A stretch of 64,000 nucleotides of DNA, taken from Saprospiraceae bacterium. GTDB lineage: Bacteria; Bacteroidota; Bacteroidia; Chitinophagales; Saprospiraceae. Every line of letters begins with the position of its first letter. Position 1 is the first letter of the stretch. Positions 1 through 8,264 of the stretch are shown one piece after another. The notes under the pieces were generated by a model. It was not told where the DNA came from and searched no databases. It worked only from the letters and a program-made list of their open reading frames with translations. The position numbers were made by a program, and so were the translations under genes. The stretch is from assembly GCA_028280415.1 (NCBI GenBank), contig JANQLV010000041.1, forward strand, positions 88,786 to 152,785. The letters run 5' to 3'.

Positions 1-815
1 CGGTAGATAATGGTGCTAAAGTATTAAACATGTCAGTAGGTGGTTCCGGCTTTTCTTCTATTTTGCAGACTGCCTGTGATTATGCCTATGATAATGAGGT
101 CGTAATTGTAGTCAGTATGATGAATACAGACAATGATACACCTTTCTATCCTGCTGCCTATAGTTCAACTATCGCAGTTGGTGCCACGGACCCCAACGAT
201 GAAAGAGCGGATCCGTTCTTCTGGGATGCAAATAGTGGCAGCAATTATGGTAGTCATATTGATTTGGTAGCTCCGGGAAATTACATGTACGGTTTATCTC
301 ATCAATCCAATACCAACTATGGTATTTTCTGGGGAGGCACCTCTCAGGCAACTCCCATTGTAGCAGGCGTTGCATCTCTGATGAAAGGGCTCAATCCCAA
401 TTTAACGGTAGAAGAAATAAGAACGATCCTCAGAAATACCGCAGAGGATCAAAAGGGCAAACCTTCGGAAGATGTTGCCGGATGGGATCAGTATCATGGA
501 GCAGGAAGGCTTAATGCAAGAGCTGCACTAGAGACCGTGAGTATTGAAGATGAAGGGTATAATGATCCCTTTTTTAGTATAAATCCGAATCCTGTGGTAC
601 AGGGAGGGGCACTTATTCTACAAATAGAAAACAGCAGCAATCCGGAATTCAACTACAGTATTTTCGATGTAGCAGGCAGGCTCATTGATTCGGGATTATT
701 GCTGGAAAATAACAGGACGATAAAAGCTCCGGAAATGCCCGGTGTTTATGTCCTAAAACTAGAGGGTCCACAAGGTCATTATCAAAGTAAGAAATTTGTT
801 GTCAGCCAGAGGTAA
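1..815 (+). CDS. Secreted subtilisin-like serine protease (S8), T9SS sorting tail; 5' end missing
   Basis: The reading frame is open from the first bases (VDNGAKVLNMSVGG), so the gene starts before the window; the ATG at 30 is internal. The segment around GGTSQATPIVAG carries the catalytic Ser of subtilases, and VVSMMNTD supplies the oxyanion-hole Asn. The catalytic Asp and His would lie upstream, outside the window. After the protease fold, a C-terminal domain of about 80 residues begins with NPNPVV and ends in KKFVV, as in type A T9SS sorting domains. The protein is therefore likely exported by the Sec system and then secreted or anchored through T9SS. The next gene starts 37 bp downstream on the same strand but is metabolically unrelated. 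Confidence 0.9.
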   Translation, partial: VDNGAKVLNMSVGGSGFSSILQTACDYAYDNEVVIVVSMMNTDNDTPFYPAAYSSTIAVGATDPNDERADPFFWDANSGSNYGSHIDLVAPGNYMYGLSHQSNTNYGIFWGGTSQATPIVAGVASLMKGLNPNLTVEEIRTILRNTAEDQKGKPSEDVAGWDQYHGAGRLNARAALETVSIEDEGYNDPFFSINPNPVVQGGALILQIENSSNPEFNYSIFDVAGRLIDSGLLLENNRTIKAPEMPGVYVLKLEGPQGHYQSKKFVVSQR

Positions 816-852
816 TATTTTGGTATCTGATTTTTGTAATAATTAAAACTGC

Positions 853-2010
853 ATGTTGGAATGTCAAAAACACTATTTTGATTTACCCGAAGAAATCAAT
901 TACCTGAATTGTGCTTATATGGGGCCAATGCTAAAACAGGCTCAGGAAATAGGTCATGAGGAAATTGATAAAAGAGGCAGGCCCTATTTATATAAGCGGG
1001 ACGATTTTTTCAGTCCCGTACAATCTTTGAAAGAAAGTTTTTCTAAATTAATTGATAATACTGAAGCGGATCGAATTGCCTTAATTCCTTCGGCTTCTTA
1101 TGGTCTGTCCAATGCCGCAAAAAATATTCACTGTACAAAAGGGCAGAGCATCTTAATCGTTAGCGAACAATTTCCAAGTAATTATTATACCTGGAAAAGG
1201 CTGGCGGATGAAAAAGAACTGGAAGTAAAAATTATAGGGCCGCCAAATGCGGAAACAGATCAAAGCCGGGGATGGAATGAAGCGATACTCGAACAAATTG
1301 ATGAGCATACCGCAGTTGTTGCGATGGCCATTGTACACTGGGCAGACGGGACTTTATTTGACCTTGGAGCTATACGCCAACGAACGGAAAAGTACGGTGC
1401 AATGCTGATCATTGATGGAACACAATCGATTGGAGCATTGCCTTTTAGTATCAAAGAAATACCCGTTGATGCACTTATTTGTGGTTCGTATAAATGGATG
1501 TTTGGCCCCTATGGTCTGGGGCTTGCTTATTATGGAGAAAGATTCGATCAGGGCGTTCCGATAGAAGAGAACTGGATCAATCGAAAAAACAGTAAACAGT
1601 TTGAGAATTTAGTAAATTATCAAAAAATATATAAACCTCAAGCTGCCCGGTATTCAGTGGGAGAACAAAGTAATTTTATTTATGTCCGGATGCTGGATAT
1701 TTCCATAAAACAAATTTTAAAATGGAAACCGGTAAATATTCAGAATTATTGTAAAAACCTGATCACCCCCTATTTATCAGAATTTCGTTCGATTGGTTGT
1801 GCATTTAATTCAAAAGAAAATTTAGCTTATCATTTATTTGGAATTCGCCTGCCCGAACGTGTCGATATTATAAAATTGAAAAATCATTTTGAAGAAAAAA
1901 ATATATTTATTTCTATTCGGGGAAATTCGATCAGAGTCGCCCCAAATGTTTATAATGAGCCAAAACATATAGAGCAATTACTAGAAGCTTTGAAAAAGGT
2001 TTTGGGATAA
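853..2010 (+). CDS. PLP-dependent aminotransferase class V family protein
   Basis: A 385-residue fold-type I PLP enzyme of the class V family (cysteine desulfurase / isopenicillin N epimerase-like). IIDGTQS at about 186-192 contains the Asp that contacts the pyridine nitrogen, and CGSYKW at 210-215 holds the Schiff-base Lys (K214). AIVHWADG at 160-167 fits the usual active-site region. The substrate cannot be read from sequence: the sulfur-gene neighbours expected for an Isc/Suf desulfurase are absent, so a desulfurase or epimerase role is only family-level. The start ATG at 853 is the first in frame. The gene is followed by a 593-bp AT-rich spacer. Confidence 0.85.
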   Translation: MLECQKHYFDLPEEINYLNCAYMGPMLKQAQEIGHEEIDKRGRPYLYKRDDFFSPVQSLKESFSKLIDNTEADRIALIPSASYGLSNAAKNIHCTKGQSILIVSEQFPSNYYTWKRLADEKELEVKIIGPPNAETDQSRGWNEAILEQIDEHTAVVAMAIVHWADGTLFDLGAIRQRTEKYGAMLIIDGTQSIGALPFSIKEIPVDALICGSYKWMFGPYGLGLAYYGERFDQGVPIEENWINRKNSKQFENLVNYQKIYKPQAARYSVGEQSNFIYVRMLDISIKQILKWKPVNIQNYCKNLITPYLSEFRSIGCAFNSKENLAYHLFGIRLPERVDIIKLKNHFEEKNIFISIRGNSIRVAPNVYNEPKHIEQLLEALKKVLG

Positions 2011-2603
2011 TAATTTTTAATTGGGACTTTTGATTAAATGAATAGGTACGGCGAGCTTAACCAGGACGTTAAACCCACCGTAAACCCATAAAACTGCCCT
2101 GTAATCTTATTCTTAGCCTTGAGGAATAAGAATCCATGCTAACCTTTGATTAGTTAATTTTAATAATTACCCTTTGGCAAATCATTGCCAGAGTAATCTC
2201 AAATTGAGTATTGTAAAAACCGTGTACGCTATATGATTCTTTATTATTTAATAGGGTTAAACCAATAAAATATTTAGAATTCTTACGGTCAGTAAATAAC
2301 TTATTTTAAATGGAAAAAAGATCGAAAGGATCATTATTTCCATAGCTTTTTTGTTGTTGACTTTAAATGATTTTTAAAGTATTTATGTAAATATCATGTA
2401 TTATACGTTTTGATGCAAATCATATTGTGTAAAATGGATTACAATTTGGATAAAACAAGATTTTTAATAGATAAATGAAGAAATATATTCGTTTTGATTA
2501 ATCGAATGAAAAATATTTAATAATCCGTTTTAATTTTAAAAAAATAAAAATTACACCTTAGTAAGCTGTGAAGCCAAATTACAAGCCTGTACCTATTTGG
2601 AAA
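2011..2603. other. Intergenic, AT-rich, no gene recognised
   Basis: This 593-bp spacer lies between convergent genes. The first ~120 bases are clearly more GC-rich than the rest and contain a 17-codon ORF at 2038 that resembles nothing I know. An 8-bp inverted repeat (2105-2112 with 2124-2131) could act as a weak terminator for the upstream aminotransferase gene. The remainder is AT-rich with stops in all frames. Confidence 0.5.
2105..2131 (+). terminator. Possible weak terminator hairpin after the class V aminotransferase gene
   Basis: TCTTATTC and GAATAAGA pair over 8 bp around an 11-nt loop. No T-run follows directly and the hairpin lies about 95 bp after the stop codon, so assignment as a terminator is tentative. 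Confidence 0.25.
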
Positions 2604-3149
2604 TTATTTTAATTTATCTTTAAAATCCTTTTTAAACTTTTCAACTTTGGGTTTTACCACATATACACAATAGGGATTTCTGTCTCCTACCCTTTCCAGA
2701 TATTCTTGATGATAATCTTCAGCCGGGTAAAACTTCTCAAACGCTTTTATATCCGTAACGATTGGATCTGCCCATAGATCAGAAGCTTCTATTTCCGCTT
2801 TGGATTTTTCTATGATTGCTTTTTCATTTTCATTTTTATAAAAAATAGTTGAATGATACTGAGGACCTTTATCATTGCCCTGTTGATTTGGAGTAGTCGG
2901 ATTGTGTACCCTCCAGAAAACATCCAGCAATTCTTCCAGGCTAATGAGCTCAGGATCGTAAGTAACTTTTACACATTCCGCATGGCCGGTTTGCTTTCCA
3001 CATACTTCTTCGTAAGTAGGGTTTTCAACATGTCCTCCCGAATAACCGGAAACCGCTGAATGCACCCCTTTGAGTTCTCTAAAAATGGCTTCGGTACACC
3101 AAAAGCAACCGGTTCCCAATATGGCAAAGTCTAAATTTTCCACGTTCAT
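2604..3149 (-). CDS. msrA: Peptide-methionine (S)-S-oxide reductase MsrA
   Basis: A 181-residue protein of normal MsrA length. It reduces the S-epimer of methionine sulfoxide in proteins and free amino acid. The signature GTGCFWCTEA at 12-21 places the catalytic Cys at C15. The downstream EVCGKQTGHAE and the YHQEYLE block are typical of the family. There is no signal peptide, so it is probably cytosolic. Its partner epimer-specific enzyme MsrB is encoded far away (53694-54227) as a lipoprotein, so the two act in different compartments. It is monocistronic as far as the window shows. Confidence 0.95.
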   Translation of the reverse strand: MNVENLDFAILGTGCFWCTEAIFRELKGVHSAVSGYSGGHVENPTYEEVCGKQTGHAECVKVTYDPELISLEELLDVFWRVHNPTTPNQQGNDKGPQYHSTIFYKNENEKAIIEKSKAEIEASDLWADPIVTDIKAFEKFYPAEDYHQEYLERVGDRNPYCVYVVKPKVEKFKKDFKDKLK

Positions 3150-3358
3150 TTATAAAGTTTAATAGAAACAACAGCAATAACCATCTTTTAGTTGTAGATG
3201 TTCCCGGTATCGTTAATTTCTCGTTAAAAAGGATGTAATCTAAAATCCAGAGTCAATTTTGAAGTCAAATGTCCTACAGCAAAAAACTATTGATTCATAG
3301 AAATGCGTTCTATAAAGCGAAAACCAGCTATTCAATAGATTATTCAAACCTTAAAATT

Positions 3359-3565
3359 ATGAAATTCTACGATGAAGCTCAGGCAGCCCGCAAGATAAGA
3401 CGACAAGCCCGGTTTTTAACTTTCGCTATATTGTTTATCATGGCCAGCGGATTTTGCTTTGCTACAATACCTGATTTAAGAAATCAGCTTCCGGAATTTG
3501 TTAAAGACTGGTTCAAGCAGGAAAAAACAGAAGAAGTGGAATCAATCAGGAAAGATCGGGCCTAA
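3359..3565 (+). CDS. Small single-span membrane protein, unknown function
   Basis: A 68-residue protein when started at ATG 3359. An upstream in-frame ATG at 3269 would add 30 poorly convincing residues. A basic N-terminal part (KIRRQAR) is followed by one hydrophobic span (FLTFAILFIMASGFCFATI) and a charged C-terminal tail, consistent with an N-in membrane protein. No family is recognised. Its TAA stop overlaps by 4 bp (CTAA) the stop of the convergent kinase gene. Confidence 0.5.
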   Translation: MKFYDEAQAARKIRRQARFLTFAILFIMASGFCFATIPDLRNQLPEFVKDWFKQEKTEEVESIRKDRA

Positions 3566-4194
3566 AACAGACCATGTAGTTCTCCCCTTACCTGGTTAAC
3601 AATTTTTCCGAGATCCTCTGGATTGTTTTTAAAATCTACCTCATCGGAATTGATGATCAGTAATTTCCCTGAATTATAACGCTCAATCCATTCATTATAT
3701 CGTTGATTCAACCTTTTGAGATAGTCCAGACTCATACTGCCTTCATAGTCTCGTCCACGGGACTGAATATGCGCAACCAGGGTCGGTATGCTCGCTTTTA
3801 AATAGATCAATAAATCGGGAGCTTTAACTTGTGACATCATCAGCTCAAAAAGGTCGCGGTAGTTCTCAAAATCACGAGTAGGCATCAATCCCATATCGTG
3901 CAAATTAGGTGCAAAGATATAAGCATCTTCATAAATGGTTCTATCCTGAATAACCGTACGGTCTCCATTTTGGATATTCAGAATTTGCCGATAGCGATTG
4001 TTGAGAAAGTATACTTGCAGATTGAAGGACCATCTCTGCATATCGGTATAGAAATCACTCAGATAGGGATTGTTATCAATAGATTCATAATGAACATCCC
4101 AGCCAAAATGCTTCGCTAGTTGCTCACATAAAGTCGTCTTTCCCGCGCCAATGTTCCCCGCAATGGCGATGTGCCTGATTTCTGAATTATTCAT
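3562..4194 (-). CDS. Deoxynucleoside kinase (dAK/dGK/dCK-type)
   Basis: A 210-residue salvage kinase that phosphorylates deoxynucleosides with ATP. The P-loop GNIGAGKT is at 13-20. E37 in HYESID and the D84-R85-T86 segment with E89 match the catalytic Glu and the DRS-like motif of the dNK family. RGRDYE near 145 corresponds to the lid region. These features match the deoxyadenosine/deoxyguanosine/deoxycytidine kinase family common in Bacteroidota; base specificity cannot be read. Its stop overlaps that of the small membrane protein gene on the other strand. Confidence 0.88.
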   Translation of the reverse strand: MNNSEIRHIAIAGNIGAGKTTLCEQLAKHFGWDVHYESIDNNPYLSDFYTDMQRWSFNLQVYFLNNRYRQILNIQNGDRTVIQDRTIYEDAYIFAPNLHDMGLMPTRDFENYRDLFELMMSQVKAPDLLIYLKASIPTLVAHIQSRGRDYEGSMSLDYLKRLNQRYNEWIERYNSGKLLIINSDEVDFKNNPEDLGKIVNQVRGELHGLF

Positions 4195-4540
4195 AAAAGC
4201 TTCCGTTTAATTTCGGAACAGATTTGATGCAAAAGCCTTTTGTCACAAAGTATGTTTAGTTTGAGATTGTATTTTGAAACCTGATAATTGATAGCTCAAA
4301 CCTCTTAATAGATGATGCTTCTAAAATTCGCAAAAGTCTGATATCTTAGCATCCTACAATCTCCAACACAGGCGTATTCGTATGCATCGGCGAAGGTACG
4401 ATTCCTGAGATTATTTTTGAAATAAGATGGGAATAAAAAACTGAATTCTGTAACTTTGGTTTTTAGGTCCGTTAAGAACATAAAGACCTTTCACACAATA
4501 ATTCACCGATGAAATGTAGTTGATTATCTAAATTATTGTA
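4195..4540. other. Divergent intergenic region between kinase gene and gatC
   Basis: This 346-bp spacer separates two divergently transcribed genes and should hold both promoters. I see one good Bacteroidota -7 element for gatC (4451-4458) and no ORF worth calling. Confidence 0.5.
4451..4458 (+). promoter_or_regulatory. Putative -7 promoter element for gatC
   Basis: TAACTTTG matches the Bacteroidota -7 consensus TAnnTTTG exactly and lies 82 bp before the gatC ATG. No TTG is found at the usual 17-23 nt spacing upstream, so only half of the promoter is supported. Confidence 0.4.
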
Positions 4541-4834
4541 ATGAACATAGACAAAACATTAATATCGAAGCTGGAAAATCTATCCAGACTTGAACTTTCA
4601 GAAACAGAAAAGGTTTCGATTCAAAAAGATTTGAACGAAATCCTGAAAATGGTTGAAAAGCTCAATGAGGTGGATACCCAAGGGGTCGAACCGCTCGTAC
4701 ATATCACTGAAGAGGAAAACATATGGCGAATCGACCAGGTATTGAATCAGTTATCTCAGAATGTTGCATTGGAAAATGCGCCTAATCAGGATGGTCAATA
4801 TTTTCTGGTGCCAAAGGTCATAGCTGATAAATAA
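4541..4834 (+). CDS. gatC: Asp/Glu-tRNA amidotransferase subunit GatC
   Basis: A 97-residue protein with the GatC pattern: an N-terminal helix LISKLENLSRLELSE, a central LNEILKMVEKLNEVDT, the GVEPLVH segment and a C-terminal FLVPKVI. GatC clamps GatA and GatB in the complex that converts Glu-tRNA(Gln) or Asp-tRNA(Asn) to the amidated forms. gatA and gatB are not in the window. It starts a + strand group with the ABC ATPase gene 33 bp downstream. Confidence 0.92.
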   Translation: MNIDKTLISKLENLSRLELSETEKVSIQKDLNEILKMVEKLNEVDTQGVEPLVHITEEENIWRIDQVLNQLSQNVALENAPNQDGQYFLVPKVIADK

Positions 4835-4867
4835 AAAGAGAATCAAAGATTACACAAATCCAAAATA

Positions 4868-5602
4868 ATGGAAGAGATCATCTCCGTAAAGAACCTTAGA
4901 AAGACCTATGTGATGGGACTTGAAAAAGTACATGCGCTACAAGACATCACATTAGGGATCAATAAAAATGAATATGTAGCACTGATGGGACCTTCCGGTT
5001 CCGGAAAATCCACACTGATGAACCTGCTCGGATGTCTGGATACTCCTTCAAGCGGAGAATATGTTCTGAATCAAACCAATGTCAGTACTATGAGCGATAG
5101 CGAATTGGCGGAAGTGCGAAACAAAGAAATCGGTTTCGTTTTCCAAACCTTTAATCTGCTTCCCCGCTTATCCGCTCTGGAAAACGTAGCATTACCCCTG
5201 GTCTACGCAGGTTTAAGCAAATCTCAGCGCCACGAGAAAGCTTATGATGCTCTTTCTGCGGTGGGACTCGGCGACCGGGTGACGCATAAACCCAATGAGC
5301 TTTCCGGAGGACAACGTCAACGGGTAGCTATCGCCAGAGCTTTGGTCAACGATCCTTCCATAATTCTGGCCGATGAGCCAACCGGAAACCTCGATACCAA
5401 AACCTCTATCGAGATCATGAGCATCTTCGAACAAATCCACCAAAGGGGCAATACGGTCATACTCGTCACCCACGAACCGGATATTGCAGAACATGCCCAC
5501 CGGATCATTCGACTACGGGACGGCCTGGTGGAATCCGATGTCCTTAATGATAATATTGCCCGGGCGAATGATCCTGCGCACAGGTATAATGAAGAGGGAT
5601 AA
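4868..5602 (+). CDS. ABC transporter ATP-binding protein, LolD/MacB type
   Basis: A 244-residue nucleotide-binding subunit with all motifs intact: Walker [10 protein letters not shown] at 41-49, Q-loop Gln at 93, signature LSGGQ at 145-149, Walker B IILADE at 165-170 and the switch His at 202. [18 protein letters not shown] and DEPTGNLD are typical of the LolD/MacB/FtsE subfamily, which powers lipoprotein release or mechanotransmission at the inner membrane. No cognate permease gene is adjacent; its partner must be encoded elsewhere. It lies 33 bp after gatC and 54 bp before the cobalamin adenosyltransferase gene, so cotranscription is likely. Confidence 0.92.
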   Translation: MEEIISVKNLRKTYVMGLEKVHALQDITLGINKNEYVALMGPSGSGKSTLMNLLGCLDTPSSGEYVLNQTNVSTMSDSELAEVRNKEIGFVFQTFNLLPRLSALENVALPLVYAGLSKSQRHEKAYDALSAVGLGDRVTHKPNELSGGQRQRVAIARALVNDPSIILADEPTGNLDTKTSIEIMSIFEQIHQRGNTVILVTHEPDIAEHAHRIIRLRDGLVESDVLNDNIARANDPAHRYNEEG

Positions 5603-5656
5603 TTTTGTTAGGTGCTCACTGGATTTTATACAGGATTCCCCTAAATAGAGAAAAGC

Positions 5657-6211
5657 ATGGCATTTAAAATATATACAAAGACCGGGGATAAAGGAGAAAC
5701 CGGATTATTTGGCGGTAAGCGATTGCCCAAATCACATATTCGAATCGAATCCTATGGTACCGTTGATGAACTCAATTCCTACATTGGTATGCTGAGGGAT
5801 TTAGCGCCGAAGGAAGATCAAAAATCCCTTTTAAAAGAAATCCAGGATCGTTTATTTACAATTGGCTCCAACCTGGCCTCTGATCCGGAAAAAAATATGA
5901 TTACGCCGGATATTCACGAAGCAGATATCGTCTTACTGGAAAAAGCTATCGACGAGATGAATGAGCTTTTACCTCCACTCAAAAACTTTATCCTGCCGGG
6001 AGGACATACCACGGTTTCTTTCTGCCATATTGCCCGAACGGTTTGTCGTAGAGCGGAGCGTATGGTCGTTGCACTAAATCACAACGAACCGGTTGAAGAA
6101 ATCGTTATTCGCTACCTCAATCGTTTATCTGATTATTTATTTGTATTAAGCCGAAAATTTAGCCAGGATTTGAATGCACAAGAGATTGCCTGGCGTCCGC
6201 GAAAATCCTAA
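5657..6211 (+). CDS. Cob(I)alamin adenosyltransferase, PduO type
   Basis: A 184-residue PduO/MMAB-family enzyme that transfers the adenosyl group of ATP to cob(I)alamin, giving adenosylcobalamin. The N-terminal TKTGDKGETGLFGGKR (7-22) is the ATP-binding signature, and TVCRRAERMVVAL contains the conserved Arg/Glu cluster. The product is the cofactor of methylmalonyl-CoA mutase, which fits with the acyl-CoA carboxylase beta subunit gene at 32190. The stop shares a CTAA overlap with the convergent gene. Confidence 0.93.
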   Translation: MAFKIYTKTGDKGETGLFGGKRLPKSHIRIESYGTVDELNSYIGMLRDLAPKEDQKSLLKEIQDRLFTIGSNLASDPEKNMITPDIHEADIVLLEKAIDEMNELLPPLKNFILPGGHTTVSFCHIARTVCRRAERMVVALNHNEPVEEIVIRYLNRLSDYLFVLSRKFSQDLNAQEIAWRPRKS

Positions 6212-6978
6212 GAGGAAATCGGGAGGATGGTCTTTAGTACTCTGATATTTTTGGAGATATCTCTGGATTCGAAATATCGGGCGATGCGGATCAAAAAACC
6301 GACCAGCTTCCCCGGTTTTATAATCAGTTGAGCTAATCCTGCTACGTATTTATCGGTGCTTTCTATTGCTTCTTCCCTTTGGTTTCCCTCTAACCATGCT
6401 AAGCGCTGTGCCACAAGCCAGGCGTGATCCCGGGCTGCTTTCATACTAAACTTCGCAAAGTATTCATCTTTCTTGCGCGTCAGGCGATCCAACAAAGCAA
6501 ACAAAGGTGAAATACTGGAAATATCGCTTTGTACTTCTTCTAGCAAGTCATTTAGTAAAACATTGATTTCCATGAAATCATTTTTAATCTTGTTGAGATC
6601 ATCTCCCCGCATCGTTTCGGCAGCAGCAATTCCCAAATCCAGATTGATATGAGCATTCATGCCGAGTAAGAGGTGCTGAATCACCAAAAGGTCTTTTGCT
6701 CCGGAAACTTCAAAGGCTGTTTCCCAGGATTGCCTTACAGGCTTTCCGATATCGTATTGCTGATAAGCTTCGAGATAGCGATTTGCAAAAATAACATCCA
6801 ATCGCTCCATCCTTGCTCCATCTTCAAACCTTCCATTTTCAATTCCTTCTTTTACACGAATCGTTACTTTTTGGTACAAAGCTGCAAACAGACCTAAAGG
6901 ATTATGCTCCTGATCTGCTTCCCAGATGATCGTTTCGAGGCTTTTTATGACTTCGTTGATATTTTGAGCCAGTAACAT
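6208..6978 (-). CDS. DUF5995-like protein, unknown function
   Basis: A 256-residue, all-helical, soluble-looking protein. The block HLLLGMNAHINLDLGIAAAE in the middle is what I associate with the DUF5995 family, whose activity is unknown to me; the conserved HINLDL suggests an active or metal-binding site. There is no signal peptide or membrane span. The assignment is from memory of the motif and is moderate. Confidence 0.6.
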   Translation of the reverse strand: MLLAQNINEVIKSLETIIWEADQEHNPLGLFAALYQKVTIRVKEGIENGRFEDGARMERLDVIFANRYLEAYQQYDIGKPVRQSWETAFEVSGAKDLLVIQHLLLGMNAHINLDLGIAAAETMRGDDLNKIKNDFMEINVLLNDLLEEVQSDISSISPLFALLDRLTRKKDEYFAKFSMKAARDHAWLVAQRLAWLEGNQREEAIESTDKYVAGLAQLIIKPGKLVGFLIRIARYFESRDISKNIRVLKTILPISS

Positions 6979-7078
6979 GCTTTCGTTTTTCGAAAGCTAA
7001 GATATTATTTTTAGCAGGAAGATTCGAATGAGAAAGGGAAAGTAAAAGCATGCCCCAAAATGAATTTGATCATTTTCA

Positions 7079-7127
7079 ATAGCAGGCACTGATTGCAAAG
7101 CTTTCGTTAGTAATCAGTGCCTGCTAT
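7079..7127 (-). terminator. Strong inverted-repeat terminator
   Basis: A perfect 16-bp inverted repeat (7079-7094 with 7112-7127) around a 17-nt loop begins 33 bp past the stop of the minus-strand T9SS-protein gene (7161). It sits upstream of the next minus-strand gene. No long U-run follows, but the stem is strong and the position fits a terminator that isolates the two genes. Confidence 0.6.
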
Positions 7128-7160
7128 ATAAAATCACTATTTACAACAAAGGGATAATAT

Positions 7161-7877
7161 CTACTGAATCACTATTTTATTCGTACCAATCGGAAGCCCA
7201 TCAATATTTGTCGTCATTAAATAAATACCGGGAGCCAGATCGGTTAAATCAATTTGTGCATTAAACAAGGAAGCTGGAATATCTCTGTACTGTTTGGTCC
7301 GTAATTGCTTTCCTTGCAGATCATGAATAAAAACTTCGATAAGCTCGGTCCGCTCCTGTTCCGTTCTCAGTTGGAAGCGCACTATTCCGGAGCTTGGATT
7401 AGGAAAAACACTCTCGATATGTCCATAGGACGGATTGCTATTATCGTGGATATCCTGATCGATATTGATTTTCAGGTCTTGTTCATTCGTTTGAAAGCCA
7501 TCCTCCGGTAAAGGTTCCTCCTCTTCTTTATCTACAATGCGAGTACAGTCTGTACATTTCCATTTTACGGTCCCTTTAAAGCACCAATTTTCACCTCTTG
7601 ATCTTGGATTAGGTGATGAGGTAATGGCCGGGCTACAATTAAATAGTGCCGGTCTCCTACAATTCGAATTATCACAGCTATAACCGGTTAGCATATCTGC
7701 TTCAAACTGTGCTTTAGCTTCGTCTTCCGAATATTCGGATTTAGGATAACATTGCCATTCTTCAATTTCTTCCGATGCGGTTTCTGAACATTTGATAGTT
7801 CCCTGAGCTTGTAAAATAGTGGTAGTTGTCAAACTGCTTATTAACAATAAGCAAAACATGGTAATCGTCTGTTTCAT
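7161..7877 (-). CDS. Secreted Cys-rich protein with T9SS type A sorting domain
   Basis: 238 residues. A signal peptide (MKQTITMFCLLLISS, cleavage near LQAQG) is followed by about 110 residues with eight cysteines, including the pairs CDNSNC and CTDC. This suggests a small disulfide-bonded domain. An acidic linker (DKEEEEPLPED) precedes the C-terminal T9SS sorting domain, which starts near ESVFPNPSSGIV and ends with TNKIVIQ. The N-terminal domain is not recognised. Confidence 0.8.
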   Translation of the reverse strand: MKQTITMFCLLLISSLTTTTILQAQGTIKCSETASEEIEEWQCYPKSEYSEDEAKAQFEADMLTGYSCDNSNCRRPALFNCSPAITSSPNPRSRGENWCFKGTVKWKCTDCTRIVDKEEEEPLPEDGFQTNEQDLKINIDQDIHDNSNPSYGHIESVFPNPSSGIVRFQLRTEQERTELIEVFIHDLQGKQLRTKQYRDIPASLFNAQIDLTDLAPGIYLMTTNIDGLPIGTNKIVIQ

Positions 7878-8264
7878 AAATGTTAGATTTTAGAGTTAGT
7901 AAATTAAAATAGGATGAAAAGATTCACCTTTACTTCGCTTACACAATAATCCATCATAAATTTGACAGCTTTTATTACAGATTTGAGTTTGTTTACCGGT
8001 GTCTATTTTTTGATAAAACAGACGTACTAAAGTGCATTGATTTTTTTTGAAAAAAATATCCTAATCAGGCAATTGTTTTTACGCATTTTGAAAAGCAGTT
8101 ACGAGCTTTCCAATAACAAATCAGGGATATTTTTCCATAAGAAAGAAAAAATGTGAAAATATGTTCCGAAAAAAAAATAACCTACAGACGGACTCTAACA
8201 CTAGGATGCAAATTCTACTTGAAGAGGTACAAATACATAGCCATTTTAATCCGGAGATAAAATA
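7878..8264. other. Intergenic spacer, no gene recognised
   Basis: 387 bp between two minus-strand genes. It is AT-rich with homopolymer A/T runs and must hold the promoter of the gene ending at 7161. I could not identify a clear TAnnTTTG element or an RNA structure. Confidence 0.4.

Noticed and set aside
2038..2091. 17-codon ORF in the 593-bp spacer, in a locally GC-rich stretch
   Set aside because: Too short, with no promoter or family clue; could be the edge of a decayed gene but cannot be supported.
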